From positions 188,107,118 through 188,171,117 of the forward strand of contig CM037878.1 in the NCBI GenBank assembly GCA_021292165.1: DNA of 64,000 bases. Direction: 5' to 3'. The stretch is from Shinisaurus crocodilurus. Lineage: Eukaryota; Chordata; Lepidosauria; Squamata; Shinisauridae. Both the position numbers and the translations under genes were made by a program. Positions 30,111 through 41,335 of this stretch are shown here, one piece after another. Every line of letters begins with the position of its first letter. Position 1 is the first letter of the stretch. The notes under the pieces were generated by a model. It had not been told where the DNA came from and did not search any database. It was given only the letters and a program-made list of their open reading frames with translations.

Positions 30111-31265
30111 CAGGCCAACTCAGTTGCACACTACAATATCCTGCTCTGGTATTGTCCCATGTTCTTGCTGCAGCATAGCTATCCTTTCAAGAATAAAACC
30201 TAGCTTCAGTCCAGAGCTATGTAATTGGATCTATCTTGCATAAAGTTTTTTTTTTTTTAATGCATTGCTTGTGCCACTGCAGCTTATTTAAATGTCTGAG
30301 AACTTCTAACTGTGAATATAGGCAATAGTAATTCACAGCTACATTGACTAAAAAGCCAATGATGCAGTGCTTCTCTGAGCAGCACATATATTTATAAAGA
30401 AAGTATAGCAGCATAAATATACCCTGTGTAAACGAGACAAAGTAGCTTCCATTGGGTAGGCCCAAAGGTTTTCCATCCATCTCTGTGGCCTGTTCACACA
30501 AAAGTATCAGATCGTATCATGGGACAGAATTGGTGAATCTTTCCGTTTTGCTTTCTCCCACATAAAGATTTTTAAAACCTCACGTTCTTTCTTTCCCGAC
30601 TATGAAGAACTTTGTGAATGTTGATAGATTCTTATCAAAAACGAACTGAAACGAAATTCTCACCCATCTGCACCAGCCAAATTCAATAGGTCCAGCTATT
30701 CTCAGCATGGAGATGACCTGCCTGCTACATAGTCATTAAAATGTGGAGCCCGTCAGAAAAAGGAGGTGGTCACCCCTATTAAGCATTAACATGATTGAAC
30801 GCACAGGAATTCAAACCTAGACTTTTAAGAGCTAAGCGCTCCAAGCCCTGGGCCTGGATGGACAAATCCGTCAGTTTTGGTTTCTCCCACATTTGAATCT
30901 TTTTAATCTCAAATTCTTTTTGCCCTGAACATGGAGAATTTTGCAAATGTTGGTAAATTCTTATCAAAATGGAATGGAGACAAAATTCTCACTCATCTCT
31001 ATCAGGGATTGGGATTCCTCTTGGGAATTTTCACACATCCCTAGCTAGAACCACTAAATGAGGCTGCCCACTTACTGCTTAAATATTCCCTCTTAAGGGG
31101 AATCCGCAAAGGGAATTCTTTTTCAAATTACAAGGTGGGGCTCCCTGGGTAGGAGGGGGCACTTATGAATGACCAAAAAAGTGGACAAAAGAGGACACAA
31201 ATTTGCATACAATTGGCATCTGGTAATTGATATGTATAGATGCAAATTTAGAAATAGTTACTATA
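30111..31265. other. mostly unrecognised, with two related fragments
   Basis: The phrases gaactttgtgaatgttgatagattcttatcaaaa (30607-30642) and gaattttgcaaatgttggtaaattcttatcaaaa (30935-30969) are similar, so a repeat is present twice in the same orientation about 330 bp apart. The second ends ttttcacacatccctag at about 31043. No gene was found. Confidence 0.45.
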
Positions 31266-31279
31266 ATTTAAATAGAAAT

Positions 31280-31500
31280 ATAGCATGTCTCATTATGGTG
31301 TGGAAGACCATAATGAGGTGGCCTGGGTGGCAGCCTGTTCCGTCTGCTGTCCGGGTGCTGGCTGTGGATGAGCAACAGTTCTTCTGGTTCTTTATCTTTA
31401 AACTGGAATTGGACAGGACAGCCCTTCAAACAGAGGATGATCCTCCAACAGCCCTTCAAATAGAGGACTGTCCTTTGTGAAAGAGGACACACGGCCACCC
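31280..31500. repeat. unclassified repeat with ggacagtcctct words
   Basis: aaacagaggatgatcctcc and aaatagaggactgtcctttgtgaaagaggacac are near repeats of each other. A flush gaccataatgaggtggcctgggtgg region lies on the left. The 76-codon minus-strand frame is not recognised. Confidence 0.35.
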
Positions 31501-31505
31501 CATAT

Positions 31506-31665
31506 TGGCTCCAGTCACCATCTCTCAGCCAAACCTACCGCACAGGGTTGTTGTGAGGATATAATTGGAGAACCATGTATGCCCCCTTGAGCTCCTTGGA
31601 GGAAATGTAAAATGTAAATGTGAAAGAAATAAAGAAACAAACAAACAAATAAAGCAAGCTGTATG
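31506..31665 (+). mobile_element. Sauria-type SINE fragment
   Basis: Begins at the body (cagtcaccatctctcagcc, cctaccgcacagggttgttgtgagg), then ccccttgagctccttggagg and an aaagaaataaag tail. The head is missing. Confidence 0.8.
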
Positions 31666-32110
31666 TTTGGGAGAAGATTCCCCTTGCTCAGATTGGTACA
31701 GTGCGGTGCAAGAGAATGGCATGCTGCTGACATCTCACCTTGACCCCTCAGGACAGGGGTCAGTAGCTGACCCTCCTCCGGCTTGTTGGCTTTTCTGCAG
31801 ATGTGTGGCATCTGGCACAGGCTTTGTTACTTTCTAGAATGGCATGAACGAACGCAATGTGGACATCCAGCTCCAAATGGCCTTATTGTGGCCAAATGAA
31901 TCAGCACAGTATAAATTGGCACTGTACCTTAAGCCTCCTAATAGTTGGCCTGTAAGCACATTAGGAATGTTGCAGCAGTGACACATCCAGGCCATTCAGA
32001 TGCTGGGCCAGGTTGCGCCTCCTACATTTCCTTATATTAGCCACGGGCAAAAAGACTCTGGCTTGGATCCCAAGATAAATTAACTTAGAGAAGTTCATGG
32101 AAGGAAAGGT
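31666..32110. other. unrecognised stretch
   Basis: No gene or family was recognised. Confidence 0.35.
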
Positions 32111-32112
32111 TC

Positions 32113-32151
32113 CCCTCCTCCTCCTCCTCCCCCCCTCCCCCTCCCCCTCCC
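32113..32151. repeat. (CTC)n and poly-C low-complexity tract
   Basis: CTC triplets pass into cccctccccc blocks, directly beside the hAT-like element that follows. Confidence 0.9.
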
Positions 32152-32739
32152 CAAAGCTCCCCAACCCGCAGGCTGCGGACCGGTACTGGTCCATGGCCTG
32201 TTAGGAACCAGGCCGGGACGCACTGGGAGCACCCCACCTGGCTCTCGGGGTGTTTGCGAGCTCCGGCGAGCACCCCCCCTGCTGCTCGTCCCTCTGCTCG
32301 CCTCCTGGCGAGCATTTTTGGAAAACCGGAAGTGACACAATGGGAGACCCGTCGTGTCACTTCCTGGTTCTCCGGCGCTGCTCTTTTTACGTAAATACCA
32401 TGGTAAAGTACCTTAAAACGGCCACGAATAGCAAATCACAGCCATTTTAAGGTACTTTTCCATGGTATTTATGTAAAAAGAGCAGCACCAGAGAACCAGG
32501 AAGTGACGCACCGTAGGTCCTTTCCCCAGCGTGTTTGGGTTGAGCAGCAGCAGGTAAGTCGCCGAGAGTCTCGGGGGGGGTGTCGAGCGGGGCGAGTTCG
32601 ACTCGCTTCAGCCCCCTCAAGACTCCCTGTGGCCGCACAGCAGGAGGTGAGCGGTGGGTGACCACCACCACCCGGTCCGTGGAAAAATTGTCTTCCACAG
32701 AACCCGGTCCCTGGTGCCTGGTGACCCTCTAGACCGCTG
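32152..32739. mobile_element. hAT-like element with GGACCGGT subtermini and internal palindrome
   Basis: The left end reads caaagctccccaaccc then gcggaccggtactggtcc and ggcctgttaggaacc. The right end has ggccgcacagcaggaggtgagc, cggtccgtggaaaaattgtc, ccggtccctggtgcc and gaccgctg. Two long arms are inverted at 32356-32425 and 32438-32507 (gtcacttcctggttctcc, tgctctttttacgtaaataccatgg and complements). The termini resemble a hAT-derived repeat I recall from mammals with caacc...ggaccgg ends. The target duplication is obscured by the C-rich flank. Confidence 0.7.
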
Positions 32740-32828
32740 CTCTAGAGGGTCAGAGCCCCCTTCAACAATGTGGGATGAGGGGGGAGGGGGCATCACCCCA
32801 AATTGGGCTTGGACCATAAGATAAGTTA

Positions 32829-32955
32829 ATTTAGGTCACAATCCTATGCATGTCGAGACAGAAAAAAGGCCTACAACTCCCAGCATGCCCCAGCCAACTA
32901 TGGTGGGAGTTGTAGGCCTTTTTCTGTCTCAACTTGCATAGGATTGTGCCTTTAA
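32829..32955. mobile_element. foldback MITE with CAATCCTATGCAT ends, copy 2
   Basis: ggtcacaatcctatgcatg, gagacagaaaaaaggcctac, aactcccagcatgcc and complements ending ttgcataggattgtgcc. Same family as 3484-3625. Confidence 0.8.
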
Positions 32956-33839
32956 GGACATTCATGGAAGCAATGTTTACCATCCCCTCCTCCTCCAAGC
33001 AGCCTCCTATGCTGTTCAGGAGGGTCCCCCAACGATCTAGGGAGTCTTTCCAAGAGGTGCTGGGGGCTGCAAGGGAGCAGATGGGAAAATGTTCCCTCCA
33101 TGAGCTTCCTTAAATTAACTTATCTTAGGATCCAAGCCTCTGTTTTGAATGGGAATATAGGGTAGCATCAACACAGTGGAATCTGTAATTCATGCCTAAT
33201 GATTTCCCCCTGTTTTACTAAAGCAGGGGTGCAGAACCCCAGGCCAGCAGGCCAAATCCATCCCCCCGGTGTCCCAATCCAGCCCGGTGGGGTTTCCTCA
33301 GATGGCCATGTCCCCTTCCCTTGGCCCTATCTTCTTTCCCCCAACCACTGATCATTCATTATAGGGATGATACATTTATGCAGAATTTCCCCTGGATGGT
33401 TTTTTTGTTTTTGTTTTTGTTTTTTGGTCTTCTCTTTGCCAGCTATCGTCAAGCTAAGGTGATTTGTTGTACACTTTTAACAATTAAAAATCCATTATAG
33501 GAAGAGAATGTTGCATTTGTTTCCACCAGTCATTTGACACACATCATATTGCAGTTACGTTAAGAGAGCACAGGCCAAGAGATAAATCTCTGACATCCTG
33601 TGTGAAAGTGTGCATTTTGAGCAGTTACCGCAAGAGCTGACAAAGACATAAAAATGGCCATATCTGCTCCTGCATTATGGTTCATTTAGGCAGACTGGCC
33701 AAAGGTAGAAGTGATAAAACACCAGGACAAGGGCAGATCAGCAAATGGCTAGTAGGACAGATGTGAAGGAGGTGAATGGGAATTTATGGAACTGGTTAGC
33801 CCACTGGCCTATTTAGAGAAACACATTCCTTCTAAGCCC
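32956..33839. other. unrecognised stretch
   Basis: At 33225 caggggtgcagaaccccagg looks like a hAT-type left end (compare caggggtggg elements) but I found no matching right end. The rest is single copy. Confidence 0.35.
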
Positions 33840-34434
33840 TTAAACCCACTGATTTCCACATGTGAGGGGGAAGTGGGGCAGTGCGCATAGCCCTACCCTG
33901 ATGTCAAACCTGTCATGTCCCAGCACCCCCAGGCATTCATGGATGGAGCACAAACATCTAGAGGGGGGAAGCCTATGCATGTGGGCCATCTGCCTCCAGA
34001 TGTTTGCAATATTTGGGTTCCGGTATGTCTGGAGGACTACACACATACAGCTGTGCATGCACAGGCCACCCCTGTTCTTCCAGACATTCACTCTCTATGC
34101 ACAAATGCCAATGCCAAGGGGGTGATGTGCTGTGTGCAAAGTCAGGGAGAGGGCTATGTGGCACGGCCCCACTCCCCGCTCGCATATGGGGGCAAGTGGG
34201 TTGAAGGACCGCTGAACAGGGCTCTAGTGCATGCACCATCCCATGGCCAAGGGGAAGGAGCTTTGCTAAATGTTGTCATGTGCAGCCCAATGTGTCCCTG
34301 GTTCCAGACCAAACCATGGTTATGTAATACCACCAGCCAGCTCCCTAAGTATGAACAGGGCGTGGTATAGATCAGCATGTGCAAATACAGTGACAGTAGC
34401 AGAACACCGTAGCATATATGTTGCGCTGGGACAC
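33840..34434. other. unrecognised stretch with overlapping chance frames
   Basis: A 151-codon plus-strand frame at 33915-34370 overlaps frames of 66-88 codons on both strands. Pieces such as cctccagatgttt and tctggaggactac resemble foldback MITE arms. I see no real gene. Confidence 0.35.
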
Positions 34435-34510
34435 CCTACCCCACCCTGGTGCCATCCAGATGGGTTGGACTGCAACTCCCATCATTCTCTGCCAGCATCT
34501 CACCCACAGA
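34435..34510. mobile_element. half of a foldback MITE
   Basis: ccctggtgccatccagatggg, ttggactgcaactcccatcattc is the left arm of the CAGCCTTCCCCAACC type. The right arm is absent. Confidence 0.55.
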
Positions 34511-34559
34511 AAGGTGAGTTCCAGTGCAGGGAGGAGGAGGGATCTCCTCAAATTGGGCA

Positions 34560-34710
34560 GGCACCCTTTCCACGAACAGAGCCCTTCTGTCCATGGGAGG
34601 CAGATCCTGGATTCAACCGATCGTATTTAGAGTGGAGTTGCCAAACCAATAGCTGCCACATTTAGAACATCACAAGCTTCTTTTTCACTTGAGTCATTAC
34701 AGCCCTAAAA
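34560..34710 (+). repeat. unclassified interspersed repeat, copy 2
   Basis: Aligns in order with 2236-2390: cagagcccttctgtcc, gggaggcagatcctggattcaacc, gtatttagagtggagttgcc, aacatcacaagc and cttgagtcattac. Confidence 0.65.
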
Positions 34711-34799
34711 GACAGGGCTTGGGGATATATGAAGTGATTGCTGGCAGGCCACCACAATACATGGATTTGTGAGCTGAGTTTGGCTTGATGAACCATTGT

Positions 34800-35180
34800 G
34801 ACTGCTGGGGGGGGGATTTTTGTTCAGTTCACATTTTGATGCATACTAATTTCACACATTCAAACCACTGTGCGAACCAAAACTCAGTTATCCTTCAAAA
34901 TTTGCATGCCTCCAAATTTTGTAATGGCGTTCTCCAATCAAAAAAAATGCGTGCAAAAATGCATATAGCAGGGGAAATAACTTTCAAAAAAGGCATTACA
35001 TTAGGAAAATGGCTTGCAAAAATTTTGTGTATGTTAGGCAAAAATGCATACAAAAATCCATGTATTAGGAGAAATGGGTAGAAAAATGGTTATGAATTTT
35101 CAAGTGAACTTTTAAAAAATTGCAAAGTTTGGGGTGAAGTTAAATTAAGATTGGAAGAATGAGGAACTGAGAGGAGCTGA
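34800..35180. repeat. gtgcatttt-type AT-rich repeat
   Basis: ttcacattttgatgcatac, gcgaaccaaaactcagttatcc, aaattttgtaatggcgttctcc and repeated gcaaaaatgcatata...aggggaaat words align with 23316-23580 and 28039-28330. Confidence 0.65.
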
Positions 35181-35621
35181 AACTGATGGATTCCTCCACC
35201 CCCTAGTGCAGTGAAGGTGAACCTATGGCACGCGTACCACAGCTGGCACGTGGACACGTGAGAGGAGCGAGATCAGGCAGGGATTGCAGTGAGGATTACC
35301 GAGGGGAGGGGCAGAAGAGCAAGAGGAGAGAGGCCAGGTGAGGCGGGGAGGGCAGCTGCCGCCTGCCGCTTTAAATGAAGATTCCCCGAGGGGAGGGGCG
35401 GGAGAGCAAGCTGGGAAAGGCAAGGCAGGCAGCTGCCACTTTAAATGCTAGGTCGGCTCCTCTCTGCCTCTCTCTCACCTGCGCGCTCGCTCTCAGCCCT
35501 GCCTGCCTGCAAAGGAGTGGCTGGGCTGCTCCTTTAAATCCCCGCGCTCACGGCACGCACACTCCTCTTCCTCCAGCGTTGCCTACCTCAAAACCTATTC
35601 TTCAGGCCCAGTTGCTCTGAA

Positions 35622-35624
<3 letters not shown>

Positions 35625-35684
<60 letters not shown>
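35625..35684. repeat. (CT)n(AC)n compound microsatellite
   Basis: About 36 bp of CT then about 24 bp of AC, inside the hAT element at 35209-37023. Confidence 0.95.
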
Positions 35685-35835
35685 GTTTAAGAAAGAAGCA
35701 GAGACTGACCCACTGCCTCATTCAGACACAGCAGCCAAACAGGACACACATACATACACAGCCAGTCCTGGCCCAGGACATTTTGCTGCCTGAAGAGGAC
35801 TGGCAAATGCCTCACATTTCTCACTGGATGATCTG

Positions 35836-35980
35836 GGCCAGTCACTACCTCTCAACCTACCCTACCCCACAGGATTGTTGTGAGGGTAAAAATGGAGAGA
35901 TCATTTGTTTCTGGAGGAAAGGCAAAACAAATATGAGAGCCAGTGTAGTGGTAAGAGACCTGGGTGCTAGTCCCCACCTG
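35836..35980 (+). mobile_element. Sauria-type SINE fragments inside the hAT element
   Basis: A body piece (gggccagtcactacctctcaacc, cacaggattgttgtgagg, ctggaggaaaggcaaaac) ends at about 35935. A head piece (gagccagtgtagtggtaagagacctgggtgctagtcccc) follows at once, so two partial SINEs lie in tandem. Confidence 0.7.
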
Positions 35981-36019
35981 TTGCTGTGTTTTTAATGTGT
36001 TTGAATGTATTAGTTTACT

Positions 36020-36120
36020 GTTTTTATCAAGTTTATTTGTGATTGTAAGCCACCTTGAGTGCCAATTTTCTTTGTACCCCTTGAGTGCAGGGAGGGTACA
36101 AATCAAATCAATAAATAAAA
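36020..36120 (+). mobile_element. LINE 3' tail fragment inside the hAT element
   Basis: ttgtgattgtaagccaccttgagtgcc, cagggagggtacaaatcaaatcaataaataaa is a short L2-like terminal signature. Confidence 0.5.
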
Positions 36121-37031
36121 CCCAGCCCATTAGCAGACTGGATAACTCTGGACTACACTGTAGTACAGCCTAAATTACATGTTAAATCCAGGATTACCAA
36201 GTATAGATCCTAATTACCAAAAACACTAATGATCTTGTTCTTTCTCACAGTGTAGAACAGAATGATTTTGTTCTAGAATTCCTGTTACAGAATTCTTTTC
36301 TTCATTGTTATCACATTTAAAAGATTTTGAAGAATGATGCACAGAGCATGGCTTGGATGTAAAGCCCTAACATGACCTGAGTGCTGCACATGTTGCTCTC
36401 AAACTAACGGAGTATGAGCCAAGGTTTGACAAATTATCAGCATGCATGCAATAGCAAAAATCACATTAATTGTACAAAAGCATGCCCAATGCAAACTTTT
36501 ACCTAATGCAGTGTTTGCAGTCCAAGACATAAAGTGTTTAAAATGTGTTACGCCCGTTTAGTTTCCTTGTTTATCTTGCTCATCCTAGTACAGGTTGACT
36601 TTTACTAATCCAACACTTGTAGAAGCAGGGAAAGGACCCGGGGTAAAGCTTGCCCCATACAATTTCAGTCTGGCATATAATCATATTACAAGTTGAGAAT
36701 CCCTCATCCAAATATACATGTGCCTAATTATTTAAAAAGTTTGTATAAATTCCCTTCAGGCTATGTGTACAATGTAATACTATAATAATTTTTGAGTTGA
36801 TTTTTTTCCCAACAAAAAACTGTTTGTTTCATTGAAAGCTCTGTTATTGTGTTTTTCTTTAAAGACAAAGGATGTTAATTAGTTCGGACAACTGTATGAG
36901 TTGTTTTTCTAAAACTAAAACCTCAGTATTCAGGTTTAATTGCAGTGTTGGCACTTTGAAATAAATAAGTTGGTTTTGTGGTGCAGTTTGGGCACTCAGG
37001 CTCAAAAAGGTTCGCCATCACTGCCCTAGTG

Positions 37032-37717
37032 CCTGCCATGTCCTAAGCACAGTGATGTGGCTGTACATTCTATTGAAACCATGTCACTTCCTTCCAAGTA
37101 AATGTGTACAGGATCAGAACTGTGTGCATCTGTGTATTTTGTGTCTTTTTTTGCTCCAATGAGTTCTGTCCCAATTACCTTGTTTTGTTTAGATCATCGT
37201 TTTTATTGGTGTGCTCAGCATGGTGCAGCATGGAGCGTCGTGGTTTATTTTATTTACCCTGCAGTCAGTTTGAAGTTAATCTCATCAATGGTGTAATTAG
37301 AAGAATCTACCACTTTTGGGTGGTAAATCCAAGATTTATTTATATTTTAGGAGCGATCAACATTTTATTATACCCTGATGGATGTAGTTATCTGCACCAT
37401 ATACCCAGTCCTATGCCTCAAAGGCTCTCTCTCTCTCTCTCTCTCTCTCTCCCCTTGCCATAGATAAATTATAATTCAAGGTTAATGCAGCAGAAACCTG
37501 CTAACTTGAGTTCCTTCCTAATGTTATTCTGTCAGGAGCTCTGTCCTCTTGAATCTGCTATTTTATGATGTTTGTTATATAGTGAACATGTTAGTACATA
37601 CAGACATTTAAAACATATTCATTCTTATTGGTAATTTTCTATTACATATTTTTCATCAGTGGGGAGAGTCTTTTGCTGTACTTTTACAACAATCTTTTAA
37701 GAAAAGGAAACGATGTT
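37032..37717. other. unrecognised stretch
   Basis: Contains a (CT)n run at 37425-37451. Nothing else was recognised. The 119-codon frame ending in that run reads through it and is not a gene. Confidence 0.35.
37425..37451. repeat. (CT)n microsatellite
   Basis: Pure CT run. Confidence 0.95.
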
Positions 37718-37810
37718 AACAAAGCAATCCTATGGATGTTTACTCAGAAGTAAGTCCAAGTGTGTTTAATGAGGCTTACTTCCTGGTACGTGTGTTTAGG
37801 ATTGTAGCCT
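37718..37810. repeat. CAATCCTAT / agtaagtcc palindromic repeat
   Basis: gcaatcctatggatgtttactcagaagtaagtcc and the complementary ggcttacttcctggtacg...gtttaggattgtagcc form a short foldback. Confidence 0.7.
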
Positions 37811-37824
37811 AACAGTGCTATCCT

Positions 37825-38156
37825 TTATTTTATTTTATTTTATTTATATTTTTAAATGAACACACATACAGAAAAAAACACACATAAACCTACAAATCAT
37901 AAACTCCAAGTGCACCCGTCACCCCGGAGCCAAAACAAGTTCTATCCACATAATCCATTATTAATCTATATTCCAAAACTACATCATATCATGACATGGC
38001 TTACTCCCTTTTCCCTTTACTAAAACATAATCTAAGAATGGTCCCCATATATCCTTAAAATTATTTTTCTTTAATTGTCCCCTTTTACATTTAATACTAC
38101 ATGTTAGTTTATCATTTAAAGCGATATCCCAGACCTCTTTATACCAATCTATAATT
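37825..38156 (-). mobile_element. 5'-truncated LINE-1 insertion with 14-bp duplication
   Basis: The plus strand begins with a (TTTTA)n run, the poly(A) tail of a minus-strand element, and ends where the L1 frame is cut. The minus strand encodes IIDWYKEVWDIALNDKLTC and later NNFKDIWGPFLDYVL, which I recognise as the C-terminus of L1 ORF2p. The flanks aacagtgctatcct at 37811-37824 and 38157-38170 are identical 14-mers, the target-site duplication expected from L1 target-primed integration. Confidence 0.92.
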
Positions 38157-38250
38157 AACAGTGCTATCCTATACATGTCTACTCAGAATTACATCCTATT
38201 GCGTTCAATGGGGCTTACTTCCCGATAAATGAGTGTAGGATTACAGCCAG
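38157..38250. repeat. CAATCCTAT / agtaagtcc palindromic repeat, copy at the L1 target
   Basis: gctatcctatacatgtctactcagaattac, atcctattgcgttcaatggggcttactt and gagtgtaggattacagcc. The L1 inserted at its left edge and duplicated it. Confidence 0.75.
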
Positions 38251-38252
38251 GG

Positions 38253-38731
38253 AGCGTGATCCTATCGCTACCGCCCTTGATGCATGGAAGTCTCCGAACT
38301 CAGAGGCTTACGTGCACCCAATGCACGGTGCAGGGTACAGCAGTGGCAATCTTTGCCAGTGCCACTGCTGTGCCTTGCACCCTGCATTTCAGTTAGATGG
38401 CCAAAAATGGCCATCTAGATAAAGCTCTTCGGAGGGGGAGGGAGGGAGGCTGGGGAGCTGTTTGCATATGACATATGACATAAGCCCCAGCTTCCTCCCT
38501 TCCCTGCCCCCCGCCCCCCAGCACGCCTCCTTTCCTCCTCTCCGAGGCCGATTCGCAACCTTGGGGAGGCAGCTGGCACAGTTCTTTCCATGCCAGCTGC
38601 AAGCGGGGCAGGGCGGGGGCTCAGCATTCGGAGTCCCAGCTCCGAGCTCGCAGGACCTTGGAGCTGAGACTCCAAATAATCCTATGCCCCCCCCAGCCAA
38701 GGTCAGAGGGCCATAGGATTGCACCCTTGCT
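38253..38731. mobile_element. MITE with GGGAGCGTGATCCTAT / CATAGGATTGCACCCTT ends
   Basis: The ends gatcctatcg and ggccataggattgcaccctt are inverted. The interior aligns loosely with 12418-12863 (cagctggcacagttctttcc, gaggctt). An inner pair, tagatggccaaaa/atggccatcta, lies at 38392-38418. GC-rich frames of up to 111 codons on both strands are incidental. Confidence 0.65.
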
Positions 38732-39079
38732 ACTCAAGAAGCATAGGGATGCCATCTAGAGGGGCCAGCAGAAGGTGGCTTCCATGTTTCATACCACACA
38801 TTTATGATTCCTTAGGAACACTTTATATTTCTGGACAATTACATGGTCCTACACAGTGAGTGACTATTTCTACAGACAATCAAATGGGCCCATGTATCAA
38901 GTGTGTGCATGTCAAAAGCACAGATGCCATTTTCACGTTTGGCATTCACCAATACAAATGTCGCGGACGCCTTGTGTCCCACCCACCCATCTATGTTGAT
39001 GTCTAAGCGGTGTAAAATGTTACGTGCAAAACTGAATTTGTCACTTACTGTGAAAGAAAGGAAAATCAATTTGCATGGA
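38732..39079. other. unrecognised stretch
   Basis: No gene or family was recognised. Confidence 0.35.
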
Positions 39080-39310
39080 ATTGACCTCTTTTCTCCTCCA
39101 ATTCAGAAGTTCAGTTCCAATAAATCGTATCATTTGTTTCCGCTATTAGCAAGATTAAAGCACAATTAGGCAAGCTGCTGCCCACTAATTAGGAGCAGAT
39201 AAACATTCTATGTGGTGTCATAGTTATTATGCAGAACTAATTAAAAAAACAAAGTGATGAATTACCAGAGCACCTTAATCTTCCCCAAATAATATTAACC
39301 TATTATTCCA
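39080..39310. other. candidate conserved non-coding block
   Basis: Non-repetitive, AT-rich, with many homeodomain-type motifs: agcacaattagg, cccactaattaggagc, cagaactaattaaaa. This is the best-looking enhancer-like block in the window. Conservation was not tested. Confidence 0.3.
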
Positions 39311-41189
39311 GCACTGGTTTCAAGATGGAGTTGGATGGTTCGGTGTATTCAGTTCTATTTGTATTGTGCTCACTTATTGCACTAAATATGACACTAAGGA
39401 AATAACTGAATTAAGTTCCATTTTTATTATTTCCTCAAAGTGCTGCTACATTGTAAGGAATGACTATCCTGGGAGGAAGGGCCCTTCCCAATACAGCAGT
39501 TGGCTCTAATGCACAGTGATTGGCTTTAACGCACATGAATGAAAAGTATTCACCTTCAGGCGTAGGGTGTGTGTGTCTACATACCGTAGGCCCTGTATAG
39601 AGCTTAGAAGATGAACTTTTCCAGCCCAATCATGTCCACTCCTTGTGGAACAGCTTTTGTACTGTGTGCCACATCCCATGAACCATCAGAGGCCTTGTTC
39701 TTTAGCCGCCTAACTGATCTGTGTTAATGCACAAGAGAAATGCACAATGCCATATGGTGTCAGTATGTCATAAGGGAAATTGCGTGTCCTGAACAGGTTT
39801 GACGTCCTCCTGCTCCCAGAATTCACACGACTCTAATTTGGAGCACCAATTCTTTGGCTGCACTTTGTTTTTGAACATCTGGATTTATCAAATATTTAAA
39901 AGGAGAATGTACGGTGTTAATTATAAATGAAGGGTTTGGGGAAAGTTGCTGGAATGTATCCAGTGAGCAACCCTGGGAATGTAAACTAGGATCACATCGA
40001 AGGACATCAGAGGGCTGTATGTTGAATCATGTCCTGAGCTTTGCACTTGTGTTACCCATGATGCCATGCCTGCTTGGTTGCCAGCATTCACACGCCAACA
40101 TGGCCACACAGCTGCCGAGCAGCATTGGCATGTACACACAGTGCCCTTCACTTTGTGGAGGGTCAGGTTCAAAGACACCCAGCACTTTATAAAACATACT
40201 TTAACAGTTGCCACCATCTCAATCATTTGAACAGCCATTGAGAATTCTTTGGTTTGCCCAATAAAACAGCCCCAAAGCCTAAAAAGTGACCCCAATAATT
40301 GTCAGGGATCCCAAACTCTCATTCATTTCAAGGGGACCTTTTTGGGGGTGGGGGCAATGCCAATTGCAGGTGTGTATGTGTGTGGCTGGGTACCCCCACG
40401 CTAGGGTCCTGGTCCAGACTGAGTTCCCCGTGCTGGCAATTTGTGAACAACTCTGCACTCAAGGGCAAAATGACGTTATTAAACTCATAGCATAGTTTGG
40501 CCCTCAGTAGTGTGGAAAGCCAAGCTGATATGGGAGGGTATGCACGAATGAACTCCAGACACAGAATTATGATAATCAAATAGTCGAGTATAATTTCTTT
40601 AAGGAAGTCAGAATTGATATGGTATTTAAAAACTAGAAATGGAGAAAAAAATTGAAAAGAAAATAATACAAGTTTCTTAGAAACCTAACCTATGGTGTTG
40701 GTCTAGCTAGGTGAGTATTTAGGTTATAACAATAAATAAATAAATAAATAAACTACTGTAGTCCTTTAAAAAAAAAAAAACAACATCCTAAAGCTGGAGT
40801 AACATAACATATGCCTCTCTTAGAACAAAGGAAGCATGACAGCTCGGGCCATCTGGTCATGCTGATGTGCATGTGCATACTTCCACCTGGACTTTCTAAG
40901 CCAAAGGGAAGGTCTTCTTTGAACAAAAGGAAGTTCCCTATTACAATATTTCTGTGGGCTTGAAAACTCCTTTAAACAGTGGCTGGGCAGAAAGAGTTTA
41001 ACCAAACGTGGTGAGGATTGACCAACTGGCCCAGTCTGGAAGAAGATTAGACTCCGAGCCATAGAAGGATCTACAAGACCTCTCCCAGTCTTGACATGGA
41101 GCCACAGGACACCATCGATCAAGGCAGGCCAATAGCTGCAAGGATACCTCCAAGTAAGCAACTTGCACTCACAAAGGCTGCTGGTAGAT
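39311..41189. other. unrecognised 1.9-kb stretch
   Basis: No gene was recognised. An (AATA)n tract lies at 40731-40752. Frames of 92-124 codons around 39914-40300 and 40820-41194 lack any known domain. Confidence 0.35.
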
Positions 41190-41335
41190 TTCATAGATCA
41201 TAGAGTTGGAAGGAGCCTACGAGGCTATTGAGTCCGACCCCCTGCTCAATGCAGGAAACTAGAGGAGGGGTCTCCCATCCAAGTAACAACCAGGCCTGAC
41301 CCTGCTTAGCTTTCCACACTCAGACAAGCTGAGCC
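41190..41335 (-). mobile_element. CR1-type LINE 3' end
   Basis: catagatcatagagttggaaggagcctacgaggctattgagtccgaccccctgctcaatgcagg is the standard CR1 3' terminal region read in reverse, with the tcatagatcatag tail at its left. Confidence 0.8.

Larger units (their letters stand above)
35209..37023 (+). mobile_element. complete hAT-type deletion derivative, 1.8 kb
   Basis: The element starts cagtgaaggtgaacctatgg and ends aggttcgccatcactg, inverted over about 16 bp with few mismatches. The 8-bp duplication ccctagtg is perfect at 35201-35208 and 37024-37031. Subterminal cacgcgtaccacagctggcac at the left and gtttgggcactcaggctc at the right are typical of this hAT family, which I recognise from other reptile DNA. 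No transposase frame survives. A (CT)n(AC)n tract and SINE pieces interrupt the interior. Confidence 0.93.

Noticed and set aside
32113..32151. Possible 8-bp duplication left of the hAT-like element
   Set aside because: The flank is a C/CT tract and does not match ctctagag on the right.
33225..33310. hAT-like left terminus caggggtgcagaacc
   Set aside because: No matching inverted right end or duplication was found nearby.
33915..34370. 151-codon plus-strand frame
   Set aside because: Overlaps frames on both strands, includes foldback MITE-like words and shows no protein family.
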